A stretch of DNA of 37,704 nt from Acidovorax sp. SUPP3334 (GCF_030159055.1 NZ_BQXQ01000041.1:1-37704); one strand, 5' to 3'; counted from the first letter of the stretch, positions 20,422 through 29,555 are shown. Translations and numbers: made by a program. Notes: generated from the sequence alone by a model not told the origin.

Positions 20422-20636
20422 CGCATGGCGCATGGGCGATGGCGCGGCCATGCCGGACATCGTGAGCAGCGCCAACGTGGCCTGCGGCTTCCATGCGGGC
20501 GATGCCACCGGCATCCTGCGCACGCTGCGCGATGCCAAGGCCCGCGACGTGGTCCGGCAGGCACGCGATGTGACCACCGCACTGCGCGAGGTGGACGAAG
20601 CCTTCGCCGACCGGGCCTACCAGCCCGCCGGCAAGC
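20422..20636 (+). pseudogene. pxpA remnant with two clean in-frame internal deletions
   Basis: The segment aligns closely with the intact pxpA at 24299-25072. It begins near the MGD of the parent (codon 18), without the N-terminus. It keeps [17 protein letters not shown] and [15 protein letters not shown], jumps to [14 protein letters not shown], and jumps again to [13 protein letters not shown]. Compared with the intact gene, bases matching 24472-24663 (192, 64 codons) and 24707-24784 (78, 26 codons) are missing. Both gaps are multiples of three. The end runs into the 3' end of gntR-2, whose last codons (LPAGW, stop) are built from remnant DNA. No start region or ribosome site is seen, so a functional product is unlikely. 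Confidence 0.85.
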
Positions 20637-21303
20637 CGGTGTCGGAGATGCGCCGGGCGTACACGGCCAGCACGATGCGTTCGGAATGCACGAGGTATTC
20701 GTTGAGCTGGGCCGAGGCCTCCTGCAGCTTGCCGGCCTCGAACAGCTCGACGATCTTCACGTTCATGTCCACATAGGGCGCGTGCAGGAACTCGGGGTCG
20801 TTCAGCAGCCCGAAGGCCAGCCGCAGTTCGGCCAGCACGTGCCGGAACATCACGTTCAGCCGTTCGCTGTCGGCCAGCTCGACGATGGCCATGTGGAACT
20901 CCATGTTGGCCGTGCCCACGCCCTGCCAGTCGGACGACCCGCGGCAGCGCACCGCGGTATCGATCGCTTCGCGCAGGTGCTTCTTGGCGGGATGGCGGGG
21001 GTAGGCATGCGCGATGGCCTGGCACTCGATGAGCCGGCGCACGCGGTAGATGTCGATGATCGACGCGATGCTGGGAATGGCCACCGACACGCCGCGGTTG
21101 GGCTCGTGCTTGACGAGGCCTTCCTTGGTCAGCAGGCGGAATACCTCGCGCAGCGTATTGCGCGAGATCGCCAGGCTTTCGCTCAGGGCGGCTTCCGAGA
21201 GTCGCTGGCCGGGCGAGAACTCTCCCTTGACGATCTTCTGGCGGATGAGCTCGGCCATCCGTTCGTTCAGGGTCTGGGCGTTCGTGGGGGTTTCGATGGT
21301 CAT
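20617..21303 (-). CDS. GntR-family regulator, FCD subfamily, copy 2
   Basis: This 228-residue paralogue of copy 1 has the same winged helix ([20 protein letters not shown]) and FCD domain ([19 protein letters not shown]). It differs in only about two dozen positions. Its C-terminus is altered: where copy 1 ends SDTGQDR, this one ends SDTGLPAGW, and the last codons lie in the pxpA remnant. It is divergent from the DUF969-pcp-pxp operon and shares the palindrome ATTGTTCAACAAT in its upstream region. I start it at ATG 21301-21303 (MTIETPTNA). It is the probable local regulator of 5-oxoproline use. Confidence 0.93.
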   Translation of the reverse strand: MTIETPTNAQTLNERMAELIRQKIVKGEFSPGQRLSEAALSESLAISRNTLREVFRLLTKEGLVKHEPNRGVSVAIPSIASIIDIYRVRRLIECQAIAHAYPRHPAKKHLREAIDTAVRCRGSSDWQGVGTANMEFHMAIVELADSERLNVMFRHVLAELRLAFGLLNDPEFLHAPYVDMNVKIVELFEAGKLQEASAQLNEYLVHSERIVLAVYARRISDTGLPAGW

Positions 21304-21526
21304 GCCTGGCAGTCGAGGCGCATCGGGCGGCACGTCGTGCGGCAGCGGAATGCGGGTTCCACACTTTGTAGCAGATCAGCCATCCCGCAAAAATCCACCC
21401 TGTGGAATGCGGCATTCGAATGCCCTTTTCCTAGGGTTTGTCCGGGGCGGGGTGATTCCCTGTTGTTGGGCAAAATCGGCAGATCGTGAAACAAATTGGT
21501 GAATTTTGTTGCCTCATTGCTTATGC

Positions 21527-21539
21527 ATTGTTCAACAAT
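21527..21539. promoter_or_regulatory. Palindromic operator ATTGTTCAACAAT, pxp copy
   Basis: The same perfect 13-base palindrome as at 15427-15439, followed by the same G. Its centre is about 77 bases before the predicted start at about 21610. This distance is conserved with the TRAP copy although the bases between differ. Confidence 0.75.
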
Positions 21540-21583
21540 GGTGATATTTTCAAAGGTCGATCACCGATTTGTTGTTCATCGAT

Positions 21584-21599
21584 TGGCATGCAACTTGCG
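21584..21599 (+). promoter_or_regulatory. Sigma-54 type promoter of the 5-oxoproline operon
   Basis: TGGCATGCAACTTGCG has the GG and GC of the -24/-12 elements exactly 12 bases apart. It shares TGGCATGCA with the TRAP promoter. The predicted start is near 21610, immediately before the first helix of the leader. Confidence 0.75.
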
Positions 21600-21610
21600 T
21601 TGTGTGCGGA

Positions 21611-21737
21611 GCCGGTCCAGACCGAGCCAGGGCAGCAGCTTTCATTGCCCTGGCGCTTTCCGAACCGGCAAAGGGGTCCAACGGTCTGCCACACCTCTTC
21701 CTGCTCCGGCAGCGAAGAAGAAGGAACCGGGCAGACC
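21611..21737 (+). ncRNA. Structured 5' leader RNA of the 5-oxoproline operon (candidate cis-regulatory RNA)
   Basis: The sequence folds into two perfect closing helices. Helix 1 is GCCGGT (21611-21616) with ACCGGC (21664-21669). It encloses a nine-pair hairpin, GCCAGGGCA (21626-21634) with TGCCCTGGC (21646-21654). Helix 2 is GGTCTGCC (21683-21690) with GGCAGACC (21730-21737). It encloses CTTC-CTGC (21697-21704), a TCCG tetraloop, and GCAG-C-GAAG (21709-21717). The first helix begins where transcription is predicted to start, and the second ends 16 bases before the ribosome site. No U-run follows, so any control would act on translation or stability. No known riboswitch class is recognised. 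Confidence 0.5.
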
Positions 21738-21766
21738 AAGGCTGTATGTATTCAAGGAAGTTCAAG

Positions 21767-22519
21767 ATGCAAAACGTAGTCAATCTGTGGCCGCTCATCG
21801 GGGTGGCGGTCATCATCGCGGGGTTCATCCTGCGGTTCAACCCGATGCTGGTGGTGATCGTCACGGCGATCGCCACCGCGTTCGCCGCCGGGTTTCCGAT
21901 CGACAAGATACTGGCCACCATCGGTACCGGGTTCATCAAGACGCGCAATCTTCCGTTGATCATCCTGCTGCCCCTGGCGGTGATCGGCCTGCTGGAGCGC
22001 CACGGCCTGCGCCAGCATGCACAGAACTGGATCAGCAGCATCAAGTCGGCCACGGCCGGCCGCCTGCTCATCGTCTATCTGGGTGCCCGCCAGCTCACGG
22101 CCGCCATCGGCCTGACCAGCCTGGGCGGCCATCCCCAGATGGTGCGCCCCCTGCTGGCCCCCATGGCCGAAGGCGCCACCGAGGCGCGCTACGGCAAGCT
22201 GCCGGACCGCATCCGCCACAAGCTGCGCGCCTTCTCCGCCGCGACCGACAACGTGGGCCTGTTCTTCGGCGAAGACATCTTCGTGGCCTTCGGCGCCATC
22301 GTGCTAATGAGCACCTTCCTGCATGAAGCCGGGGTGGATGTCGAGCCGATCCACATCGCGCTGTGGGGCATTCCCACCGCCGTCTGCGCTTTCTTGATCC
22401 ATGCCTGGCGCCTGAATCGCCTGGACCGCACGCTGGCCCGCGAACTGGCAGCGCACGCTGCCGCCGAATCCGCTGCCGGCAACGGCGCCGCCACCGTGTC
22501 CGGTGCCAAGGGAGCATGA
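21767..22519 (+). CDS. DUF969 family membrane protein, putative 5-oxoproline transporter subunit
   Basis: This 250-residue membrane protein has about six hydrophobic segments, starting [20 protein letters not shown] and including [20 protein letters not shown] and the conserved-looking [18 protein letters not shown]. The family is usually found with DUF979, pcp and pxpA, and it is annotated as a 5-oxoproline transporter subunit on that basis. AAGGAAG lies seven bases before the ATG at 21767, which fixes the start; longer upstream frames run into the leader. It overlaps the next gene by four bases (ATGA). Confidence 0.88.
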   Translation: MQNVVNLWPLIGVAVIIAGFILRFNPMLVVIVTAIATAFAAGFPIDKILATIGTGFIKTRNLPLIILLPLAVIGLLERHGLRQHAQNWISSIKSATAGRLLIVYLGARQLTAAIGLTSLGGHPQMVRPLLAPMAEGATEARYGKLPDRIRHKLRAFSAATDNVGLFFGEDIFVAFGAIVLMSTFLHEAGVDVEPIHIALWGIPTAVCAFLIHAWRLNRLDRTLARELAAHAAAESAAGNGAATVSGAKGA

Positions 22520-23478
22520 GCATGACGCTGACCATCCAACACCTGTACTACCTCGTCGGCGCGATCCTGGCCGTCACCGCGGTGACGACCGTGGCCGACC
22601 GCAGCAACCCCAAGCGCTTTTCCAGCGGCTTGTTCTGGGCGCTGTATTCGCTGGTCTTCCTCGTCGGCGACCTGCTGCCACCCATATGGGTGGGCATCGG
22701 CGCCGTGATCATGGCCGTCATCGCCGGCTTCGGCGGCGTGGGCTCGGGCAAGCACGCCCCCCGCACCCCGGCCGAATACCAGACCAGCGCCAAGCGCCTG
22801 GGCAACCGCCTCTTCATTCCCGCCCTGGCGATTCCGGTCATCACGATGATCGGCACCCTGTCGGCCAAGCACCTGATGGTGGGCGGCGTGCCGCTGATCG
22901 ATCCCAAGAACACCACGCTGGTGAGCCTGGGCGTCGGCTGCGTGCTGTCCCTGGCGCTGGCCTGCTGGCTGACCCGCGAGAGCCCCGTGCAGGGCCTGCG
23001 CGAATCGCGCCGCCTGACCGACGCGCTGGGCTGGGCCCTTGTGCTGCCGCAGATGCTGGGCATGCTCGGCCTGGTGTTCTCCGATGCCGGCGTGGGCAAG
23101 GCCGTGGCGTACATCACCACCAGCTACATCAACATGGACATCCGCTTCGTGGCCTGTGCCGTGTACGTGATCGGCATGGCGCTCTTCACCATCATCATGG
23201 GCAACGGCTTCGCCGCCTTCCCGGTCATGACGGGTGGCGTGGGCGTGCCGATTCTGCTGGGCGTGTACCACGGCGACCCCGCCGTGATGGCCGCGATCGG
23301 CATGCTCTCGGGCTACTGCGGCACGCTGCTGACCCCGATGGCCGCCAACTTCAACATCGTGCCCGCCGCGCTGCTGGAGCTGCCGGACAAGAATGCGGTC
23401 ATCCGCGCGCAGGTGCCGACGGCCCTCGCGCTGCTCACCTGCAACGTGTTCCTGTTGTACTTCCTGATGTTCCGCTGA
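22516..23478 (+). CDS. DUF979 family membrane protein, putative 5-oxoproline transporter subunit
   Basis: This 320-residue protein with nine or ten hydrophobic segments is the usual partner of DUF969. Conserved-looking stretches are [39 protein letters not shown] and [16 protein letters not shown]. Its ATG overlaps the TGA of the DUF969 gene (ATGA), so the two are translationally coupled and probably form one complex. The pcp gene starts 27 bases later. Confidence 0.88.
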   Translation: MSMTLTIQHLYYLVGAILAVTAVTTVADRSNPKRFSSGLFWALYSLVFLVGDLLPPIWVGIGAVIMAVIAGFGGVGSGKHAPRTPAEYQTSAKRLGNRLFIPALAIPVITMIGTLSAKHLMVGGVPLIDPKNTTLVSLGVGCVLSLALACWLTRESPVQGLRESRRLTDALGWALVLPQMLGMLGLVFSDAGVGKAVAYITTSYINMDIRFVACAVYVIGMALFTIIMGNGFAAFPVMTGGVGVPILLGVYHGDPAVMAAIGMLSGYCGTLLTPMAANFNIVPAALLELPDKNAVIRAQVPTALALLTCNVFLLYFLMFR

Positions 23479-23504
23479 CGCAAGAAAGCAAGAAAGGTCG
23501 CCAC

Positions 23505-24188
23505 GTGCCAGATGCCGTCCCCTTCCATGTGCTCGTCACGGGCTTCGAGCCCTTCGAGCGCGATACGGTCAACCCCAGCTGGGAAGTGGCGCGCGCGCTG
23601 GACGGCTGGCAGCACGGTGGCGCCACCGTGCAGGCCGAGAGGCTCCCCTGCGTCTTCGGCAAGGCCGCCCAGGCGCTCGACGAGGCGCTGGCCCGCTGGC
23701 AGCCTGCCCTGGTGATCTGCCTGGGCCTGGCCGGTGGCCGCACCGAGGTGTCGATCGAACGCGTGGCGATCAACCTGGACGATGCCCGCATCGCCGACAA
23801 CGCCGGCCAGCAGCCCGTGGACACCGCCGTGGTGCCCGGGGCGCCGGCCGCGTACTTTTCCACGTTGCCCATCAAGGCGATCGTGCGCGACCTGCGGGCC
23901 GAAGGCTTGCCTGCGGCAGTGTCCAACACGGCCGGCACCTTCGTTTGCAACCACCTTTTCTACGCGCTGATGCACCGGCTGGCCCAGCAGGCGGGCGGCG
24001 CAGCGGCCAGGCAGCCTCCCGCGCGCGGCGGCTTCATCCACGTGCCGTATCTGCCCGAGCAGGCGGCGCGGGTGCCGGGTGCGCCCAGCGTGGCGCTGGA
24101 CACGCAGGTGCAGGCGTTGCGTGCGGTGATCCGCACCGCGCTGGCGGTGCACCAGGACGTGCGCGAGACGGCAGGCCAATTGCACTGA
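23505..24188 (+). CDS. pcp: Pyrrolidone-carboxylate (pyroglutamyl) peptidase, type I
   Basis: This 227-residue cysteine peptidase of family C15 removes an N-terminal pyroglutamate from peptides and releases free 5-oxoproline. The catalytic triad is visible: Glu81 ([10 protein letters not shown]), Cys148 ([12 protein letters not shown]) and His179 ([10 protein letters not shown]). The N-terminal [18 protein letters not shown] is typical. The start is a GTG at 23505, preceded by GAAAGG. It lies between the putative transporter and pxpA, so peptide-derived 5-oxoproline can be fed straight to the oxoprolinase. Confidence 0.96.
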   Translation: MPDAVPFHVLVTGFEPFERDTVNPSWEVARALDGWQHGGATVQAERLPCVFGKAAQALDEALARWQPALVICLGLAGGRTEVSIERVAINLDDARIADNAGQQPVDTAVVPGAPAAYFSTLPIKAIVRDLRAEGLPAAVSNTAGTFVCNHLFYALMHRLAQQAGGAAARQPPARGGFIHVPYLPEQAARVPGAPSVALDTQVQALRAVIRTALAVHQDVRETAGQLH

Positions 24189-24221
24189 CGGCGGCAGCGA
24201 CGACTGCCCGAACGCGATCCG

Positions 24222-24241
24222 GGGCGCTGCAGCCAGCGCCC
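24222..24241. other. Perfect hairpin between pcp and pxpA
   Basis: GGGCGCTG and CAGCGCCC form an eight-pair stem around the loop CAGC. No U-run follows, so it is not a classical terminator. It may stabilise or process the message between pcp and pxpA. Confidence 0.5.
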
Positions 24242-24298
24242 GTGGGTTGGAGAAATCTGATGTAGATAGCGGCGGCACCGACCGCCAGGAGAACGACG

Positions 24299-25072
24299 AT
24301 GAAAATGGATCTGAACAGCGACCTGGGCGAGAGCCTCGGCGCATGGCGCATGGGCGATGACTCGGCCATGCTGGACATCGTGAGCAGCGCCAACGTGGCG
24401 TGCGGCTTCCATGCGGGCGATGCCGCCGGCATCCTGCGCACGCTGCGCGATGCCAAGGCCCGCGACGTGGTGGTGGGCGCACACGTCGCCTACCGTGACC
24501 TGGTGGGCTTCGGACGCCGCAACATGGACGTGGACAGCGCCGACCTCGTGGCCGACGTCATCTACCAGATCGGGGCATTGCAGGGCCTGGCCAAGGCCGC
24601 CGGCACCGAAGTGCACTACGTGAAGCCGCACGGCGCGCTGTACAACACCATCGCCCACGATGCCCGGCAGGCGCGCGACGTGATCACGGCCCTGCGCGAG
24701 GTGGACGACCGCCTGGTGCTGGTGGCCCTGGCCGGCTCCCCGCTGATCGGCTGGGCGCGCGACGCCGGCCTGCGCGTGGTGGCCGAAGCCTTCGCCGACC
24801 GGGCCTACACGCCCGCCGGCACGCTGGTCTCGCGCCGCGAAAGGGGCGCGGTGCTGCACGACTCCGCCCTGATCGCCGAGCGCATGCTGCGCCTGGTGTC
24901 CGACGGCGTCATCGAAGCCGTGGATGGCAGCCTGGTTCGCATCGGCGCCGACTCGATCTGCGTGCACGGCGACAGCCCCGATGCCGTGGCCATCGCGCGC
25001 CAGGTGCGCCAGCGCTTCGAGCAGGCCGGCGTGACCATCGAGTCCTTCGCGGCGCAGCTGGTGGCGGCATGA
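24299..25072 (+). CDS. pxpA: 5-oxoprolinase subunit A (LamB/YcsF family)
   Basis: This 257-residue subunit of the ATP-dependent PxpABC 5-oxoprolinase opens 5-oxoproline to glutamate. It has the family start [16 protein letters not shown], then [57 protein letters not shown] and [13 protein letters not shown]. The length is normal. AGGAG lies before the ATG. Its stop overlaps the pxpBC start. A deleted relative is found at 20422-20636. Confidence 0.96.
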   Translation: MKMDLNSDLGESLGAWRMGDDSAMLDIVSSANVACGFHAGDAAGILRTLRDAKARDVVVGAHVAYRDLVGFGRRNMDVDSADLVADVIYQIGALQGLAKAAGTEVHYVKPHGALYNTIAHDARQARDVITALREVDDRLVLVALAGSPLIGWARDAGLRVVAEAFADRAYTPAGTLVSRRERGAVLHDSALIAERMLRLVSDGVIEAVDGSLVRIGADSICVHGDSPDAVAIARQVRQRFEQAGVTIESFAAQLVAA

Positions 25073-26715
25073 TGCGGTTCCTCACCGTCAACCTGAATGC
25101 GCTCATGGTCGAGCTGGACGATCTCGACCAGACCCTGGCGCTGCTCGCTTCGCTGCGGCGCGACCCCATTGCCGGCATCGAGGAAATGGTGCCCGCAGCC
25201 CGCACGATCCTCATCCATTTCCGGCCGACGGTGCAATCGCTGTCCGCCCTGACCGAAGCCATCGCCCGGCGCGACGTGAGCGCCCAGGCCGAGCGCGGCA
25301 CCACGCTGGTCGAAATCCCCATGCACTACGACGGAGAGGACCTGGCCGAAGTGGCGGGCATGCTCGGCATCACGCCCGAAGAGGTGATCCAGCGCCACAC
25401 CGGCAGCGAGTACACCGTGGCCTTCACCGGCTTCGCACCCGGCTTCGGCTACCTCACGGGCGGCCACCCCAGCCTGAACGTGCCGCGCCGCACCACGCCG
25501 CGCACCCGCATTCCGGCCGGCGCCGTGGGCCTGGCAGGCACCTTCAGCGGCGTGTACCCGCAGGCCAGCCCGGGCGGCTGGCAGATCATCGGCACCACGC
25601 CCACCGCCATGTGGGACCTGGGCCGCCCCGTCCCCGCGCTGCTGCAGCCCGGCGACCGGGTGCGGTTTGTGGATATTGCTACAAAAAATATAGCAACATC
25701 CCCTAGTGAATCATGCGCTGGAGGCCAAAAAGGCTCTGAGTCCGCTGCACCTGCCGCAGTGCTGCCCGCATCCGATGGCACGCCTGCCGACACGGGCCCC
25801 GCGCTCGAAGTGGTGTCGGCCGGCCTGCAGACCCTGTTCCAGGACGTGGGCCGACATGGCCAGGCGGGGCAGGGCGTCTCGGCCTCCGGCGCCATGGATC
25901 AGACCGCTTGCAAGGCCGCCAACCGCCTGGCCGGCAATGCCTCCGACGGCGCCTGCCTGGAGACTGTGAACGGCGGCCTGCAGTTGCGCAGCCGCGGCGA
26001 GAACGTCGTGGCCGTCACGGGGGCCGATGCGCCCTTGACGTTGACCAATGCAAGTGGCCTGCGCTGGCCCGTGCCGCGCTACCAGCCCATCGCCCTGGCC
26101 GATGGCGACACGCTCGCCGTGGGCGAGCCCGTGGCCGGCACGCGCTGCTACGTGGCCGTGCGCGGCGGCTTCGCCGTCAGGCCCGTGCTGGGCAGCTGCG
26201 CCACCGACACGCTGGCCCGTGTGGGCCCTGCGGCCGTCGCCAACGGCGACCTGCTGGCCGTGCGGCCCGTGACCGGCAGCGCCGTGGTCGGCGCCCCCGA
26301 GGTGCCTCCCGAGGGCCTGCCCACGGTGGACGAAGACATCACGCTCGACGTGGTGCTCGGCCCGCGCACCGACTGGTTCACGCCCGAAGCGGTCGCCTTG
26401 CTGGCCGCGCAGCGCTGGCAGGTCACGCCCCAGTCCAACCGCGTGGGCATTCGCCTGGCGGGCGCCGAACCCCTCGCGCGCGCCGTGGGCGGCGAACTGC
26501 CCAGCGAAGGCACCTGCATCGGCGCCATCCAGGTGCCGCCGAGCGGCCAGCCCGTGCTGTTCCTGGCCGACCACCCGCTCACCGGCGGCTACCCCGTCAT
26601 CGGCACCGTCGCGCCGCACCACCTGGACCGCGCCGGGCAGATTCCCGTCAACGCCTGGGTGCGCTTCAACCCGATCTGCGACTTCGAGGCCACCACGCGT
26701 GGTGCCGCTGCCTGA
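25069..26715 (+). CDS. pxpBC: Fused 5-oxoprolinase subunits B and C
   Basis: This 548-residue protein joins the KipI-like PxpB (about residues 1-203) to the KipA-like PxpC (about 245-545). The first part has [20 protein letters not shown] and [15 protein letters not shown]. The second has [32 protein letters not shown] and RFNPICDFE. The linker, about residues 202-222 ([20 protein letters not shown]), is translated from a dispersed repeat (25673-25735). The ATG at 25069 overlaps the pxpA stop (ATGATG). B and C form the ATP-dependent part that works with PxpA. Fusion of the two is common, but the repeat-derived linker is not something I know. Confidence 0.95.
   Translation: MMRFLTVNLNALMVELDDLDQTLALLASLRRDPIAGIEEMVPAARTILIHFRPTVQSLSALTEAIARRDVSAQAERGTTLVEIPMHYDGEDLAEVAGMLGITPEEVIQRHTGSEYTVAFTGFAPGFGYLTGGHPSLNVPRRTTPRTRIPAGAVGLAGTFSGVYPQASPGGWQIIGTTPTAMWDLGRPVPALLQPGDRVRFVDIATKNIATSPSESCAGGQKGSESAAPAAVLPASDGTPADTGPALEVVSAGLQTLFQDVGRHGQAGQGVSASGAMDQTACKAANRLAGNASDGACLETVNGGLQLRSRGENVVAVTGADAPLTLTNASGLRWPVPRYQPIALADGDTLAVGEPVAGTRCYVAVRGGFAVRPVLGSCATDTLARVGPAAVANGDLLAVRPVTGSAVVGAPEVPPEGLPTVDEDITLDVVLGPRTDWFTPEAVALLAAQRWQVTPQSNRVGIRLAGAEPLARAVGGELPSEGTCIGAIQVPPSGQPVLFLADHPLTGGYPVIGTVAPHHLDRAGQIPVNAWVRFNPICDFEATTRGAAA
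25673..25735 (+). repeat. Dispersed repeat (CCCTAGT type) inside the pxpB-pxpC coding region
   Basis: The copy reads ATTGCTACAAAAAATATAGC (a palindrome), then AACATCCCCTAGTGAATC and ATGCGCTGGAGGCCAAAAAG. It matches the intergenic copy at 13675-13735 along its whole length. It is AT-richer than its surroundings and is read in frame as the inter-subunit linker. Confidence 0.85.
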
Positions 26716-26777
26716 GCGGCACCCGTTCGCGCCCCACCGATTACCGCCCCCCATCACCGATTAAAGAGCCCACTGAC

Positions 26778-28520
26778 ATGAAAAAAGTCCTCATCGCCAA
26801 CCGCGGCGAAATTGCCGTCCGCATCGCCCGCGCCTGTGCCGACTACGGCATCGCCTCCGTGGCGGTCTATGCCAACGCCGACATCGACGCCGTGCATGCG
26901 CGCATGGCGAGCGAAGCCTATGGCCTGGACGGCGACCGGCCGGCCGACACCTACCTGCACATCGAAAAGCTGCTGGCCATCGCCAAGCGCAGCGGCGCCG
27001 ACGCGGTGCATCCGGGCTACGGCTTCCTGTCGGAAAGCGCGGCCTTCGCGCAGGCCGTCATCGACGCCGGCCTGACCTGGATCGGCCCCTCGCCCACGGC
27101 CATCGCGCGCCTGGGCGACAAGGTCGAGGCCCGCAAGATCGCGCTCAAGGTCGGCGCGCCGCTGGTGGCCGGCACCTCCGAGCCCGTGAACGACGCGAGC
27201 GAGGTTCTCGCCTTCGCCGAGCAGCATGGCCTGCCGATCATCATCAAGGCGGCATTCGGCGGCGGCGGCCGCGGCATGAAGGTCGCGTGGCGCATGGACG
27301 AAGTGGCCGAGCTGTACGACTCCGCCGTGCGCGAGGCCGTCACGGCGTTCGGCCGCGGCGAGTGCTTCGTCGAGCAGTTCCTGGACCGCCCGCGCCACAT
27401 CGAGGCCCAGGTGCTGGCCGACACGCACGGCAACGTGCTGGTGCTGGGCACGCGCGACTGCTCGCTGCAGCGGCGCAACCAGAAGCTGGTGGAAGAAGCC
27501 CCGGCGCCTTTCATTTCCGAAGAGCAGCGCGCGCGCATCCACCAGTCCGCACGCGATATCTGCGCCGAAGCGGGCTACACCAGCGCGGGCACGGTCGAAT
27601 TCCTGCTCAGCGGCAACGGCACCATCTCGTTCCTGGAAGTGAACACGCGCCTGCAGGTCGAACACCCGGTGACCGAGCAAACGACGGGTATCGACCTGGT
27701 GCTGGAGCAATTGCGCATCGCCGACGGCCACGCCCTCACCGTGACCGAAACGCCCAAGCCGCTGGGCCACTCCATCGAATTCCGCATCAACGCCGAAGAC
27801 GTGGGCCGGGGCTTCCTGCCCACGCCCGGTCCGGTGCATCACTTCGCACCGCCCTCCGGCCCCGGCGTGCGCGTGGACAGCGGCGTGCAGTCCGGCTCGG
27901 TCGTGCCGGGCACGTTCGACTCGCTGATGGCCAAGCTCATCGTGACCGGCGCCACGCGCGAGCAGGCGATCGCCCGCGCCAAGCGTGCGCTGAGCGAGTT
28001 CAAGATCGAAGGCGTGGCCTCGGTGCTGCCGTTCCACCGCGCGGTGATCGGCCATCCGGACTTCGTGGGCGGGGAGGGCTTCAAGGTCCACACCCGCTGG
28101 ATCGAAACCGACTTCGCCCCCGACCTGGCTGCTGCCCTGCGCGCCGAGCCCGTGGCTGATACCACCCTGGTGCGCACCGCGATGGAAATCGACGGACGCC
28201 GCGTGTCCCTGGGCCTGCCGCCCGAGTTGCTGCGCGGCCTGCAATCGGCCCCGGGCGGCGCACCTGCCGGTGCGGGTGCGGCCGACAAGGCGACCGAAGA
28301 CCCGAACGCCGTGGCCGCGCCCATCGCCGGCACGCTGCAGACCTGGAAAGTGGCCGAAGGCGACACCGTGGCCAAGGGCGACGTGATCGCTGTCATGGAA
28401 GCCATGAAGATGGAAATGCAGGTCACCGCGCACCGTGCGGGCACCATCGCGCTGCGTGCCGCCGCTGGCAGCTACCACGCAGCCGGCAAAACCATCGCGG
28501 ACATCCAGGACGCCAAGTAA
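26778..28520 (+). CDS. Biotin carboxylase fused to biotin carrier domain (acyl-CoA carboxylase alpha type)
   Basis: This 580-residue protein starts [20 protein letters not shown]. Its ATP-grasp biotin carboxylase part has [48 protein letters not shown] and [16 protein letters not shown] Gly/Ala hinge leads to a carrier domain with the biotinylated Lys544 (VMEAMKMEM). No carboxyltransferase gene is in the window. Genes of this kind are often found with pxpABC, so the protein may act with the oxoprolinase cluster or with a carboxyltransferase elsewhere. The ATG at 26778 is preceded by an A-rich, poorly matching ribosome site. A longer upstream frame is the shadow of pxpBC. Confidence 0.92.
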   Translation: MKKVLIANRGEIAVRIARACADYGIASVAVYANADIDAVHARMASEAYGLDGDRPADTYLHIEKLLAIAKRSGADAVHPGYGFLSESAAFAQAVIDAGLTWIGPSPTAIARLGDKVEARKIALKVGAPLVAGTSEPVNDASEVLAFAEQHGLPIIIKAAFGGGGRGMKVAWRMDEVAELYDSAVREAVTAFGRGECFVEQFLDRPRHIEAQVLADTHGNVLVLGTRDCSLQRRNQKLVEEAPAPFISEEQRARIHQSARDICAEAGYTSAGTVEFLLSGNGTISFLEVNTRLQVEHPVTEQTTGIDLVLEQLRIADGHALTVTETPKPLGHSIEFRINAEDVGRGFLPTPGPVHHFAPPSGPGVRVDSGVQSGSVVPGTFDSLMAKLIVTGATREQAIARAKRALSEFKIEGVASVLPFHRAVIGHPDFVGGEGFKVHTRWIETDFAPDLAAALRAEPVADTTLVRTAMEIDGRRVSLGLPPELLRGLQSAPGGAPAGAGAADKATEDPNAVAAPIAGTLQTWKVAEGDTVAKGDVIAVMEAMKMEMQVTAHRAGTIALRAAAGSYHAAGKTIADIQDAK

Positions 28521-28991
28521 GCGCGACGAGACGAGACAAAAAGACAAGACAAGAGTGGGGGAGGGGGCGAGGAGCGATGCGCCCAGCCTCGGAACGATGC
28601 CTGCATGCCTGGCAGGATTGCTCCTTTATTAATAGCCGCCAGCGCTTATTCATCAAGCGCTGGCGGCTGTTTTTATAGGAGCATTCCGAAATGCCGTTCC
28701 GGAGCCTTGGGCCGTGTCATGCCGGCTGTGCTTACCCCGCAGCGATGGAGGGTGTCGAGCCGGTCCAGGAAGCCCGGGGCTTGGCGAATGCTCCCGAGAA
28801 CGGTAGTCTTCGCGTTCAGCCGTCGCTCCAAAAGACTCCGGTGCCAGAGTGGAGGCAATGATTGAGTATTCATAATTTTTGAATCATTGCGTCAATTCGA
28901 TTGAAACTTGGCGCATAAAAGGCTCTCTACACTGCGGCCATGCCCGAGTGTTGCAGGGCAACATTCCACCTCACGAAACCGTTTCAAGACC
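28521..28991. other. Intergenic region with a repeat-type terminator
   Basis: These 471 bases contain no convincing gene. They hold a short purine-rich stretch of near-repeats (GACAAAAAGACAAGACAAGA) just after the carboxylase gene, the terminator hairpin (28634-28676), and an AT-rich patch near 28860-28915 that may carry the cytochrome gene promoter. A 66-residue minus-strand frame at 28673-28873 shows no recognisable features. Confidence 0.6.
28634..28676 (+). terminator. Terminator formed by a GCCAGCGCTT-type palindromic repeat
   Basis: AGCCGCCAGCGCTT (28634-28647) and AAGCGCTGGCGGCT (28655-28668) form a perfect 14-pair stem around ATTCATC, followed by GTTTTTAT. It ends the 5-oxoproline operon. 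The core AGCGCTT...AAGCGCT and the flanking AATAGC/TATAG resemble the palindromic repeats that I associate with Comamonadaceae genomes. It may be related to the CCCTAGT-type repeats. Confidence 0.9.
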
Positions 28992-29555
28992 ATGACGCCT
29001 CCCTTGCCACGATCATCCCGCTACGGGATCACGGCCATCGCCCTGCACTGGATTCTCGGCCTGGCGCTCGTGGGCATTTTCTCGGTGGGCTGGTACATGA
29101 CGGGGCTGCCCTTCTCTCCCCAGCGGCTGAAGCTCTACAACTGGCACAAGTGGGCCGGCGTGACGATCCTGGCGCTGTCGGCGCTGCGCCTGGTCTGGCG
29201 CTTCACCCACCGTCCGCCCGCGTTGCCCGCAGCCATGCAGGCCGCCATGCCCCGCTGGCAGCACCTCGCGCACCATGGCACGCACCATTTGATGTACGCG
29301 CTCTTTTTCATCGTTCCGCTCGTCGGCTGGGCCTATAGCTCGGCGGCCGGGTTTCCCATCGTGTTCCTCGGCGTCGTGCCGCTGCCCAGCTTCGTGCCGG
29401 TGAGCCCCGAGTTGGCCGAGGCCATCAAGCCCTGGCACGAGATCACGGCCTATGCGCTGGCGGCGCTGGTCGTGCTGCACGTGGCGGCGGTGGTCAAGCA
29501 CCAGTTCATCGACCGTGACGGCCTGCTGTCGCGCATGCTGCCGGGCCGGGGCTGA
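28992..29555 (+). CDS. Cytochrome b561 family membrane protein
   Basis: This 187-residue protein has four membrane helices with the haem-ligand histidines of the bacterial b561 family. These are IALHWILGLALVGIF (helix 1), YNWHKWAGVTILALSALRLV (helix 2), HHLMYALFFIVPLVGWAYS (helix 3) and WHEITAYALAALVVLHVAAV (helix 4). It transfers electrons between the quinone pool and a periplasmic partner. YceI genes often neighbour such cytochromes, as here. I chose the ATG at 28992 (MTPPLPRSSRYG), because the upstream frame is low-complexity. Confidence 0.92.
   Translation: MTPPLPRSSRYGITAIALHWILGLALVGIFSVGWYMTGLPFSPQRLKLYNWHKWAGVTILALSALRLVWRFTHRPPALPAAMQAAMPRWQHLAHHGTHHLMYALFFIVPLVGWAYSSAAGFPIVFLGVVPLPSFVPVSPELAEAIKPWHEITAYALAALVVLHVAAVVKHQFIDRDGLLSRMLPGRG

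Larger units (their letters stand above)
21304..21766. other. Intergenic control region, gntR-2 / 5-oxoproline operon
   Basis: These 463 bases carry no gene. They contain the palindrome (21527-21539), the sigma-54 type promoter (21584-21599), a structured leader (21611-21737) and the ribosome site AAGGAAG at 21754-21760. Bases 21304-21520 hold the presumed promoter of gntR-2. I see no clear signal in that part. Confidence 0.7.

Noticed and set aside
28800-28840. Second PIP-like box (TTCGC near 28809)
   Set aside because: No second TTCG at 15-16 bases spacing.
28673-28873. 66-residue minus-strand gene
   Set aside because: No ribosome site, no recognisable feature, and it overlaps the AT-rich promoter patch.
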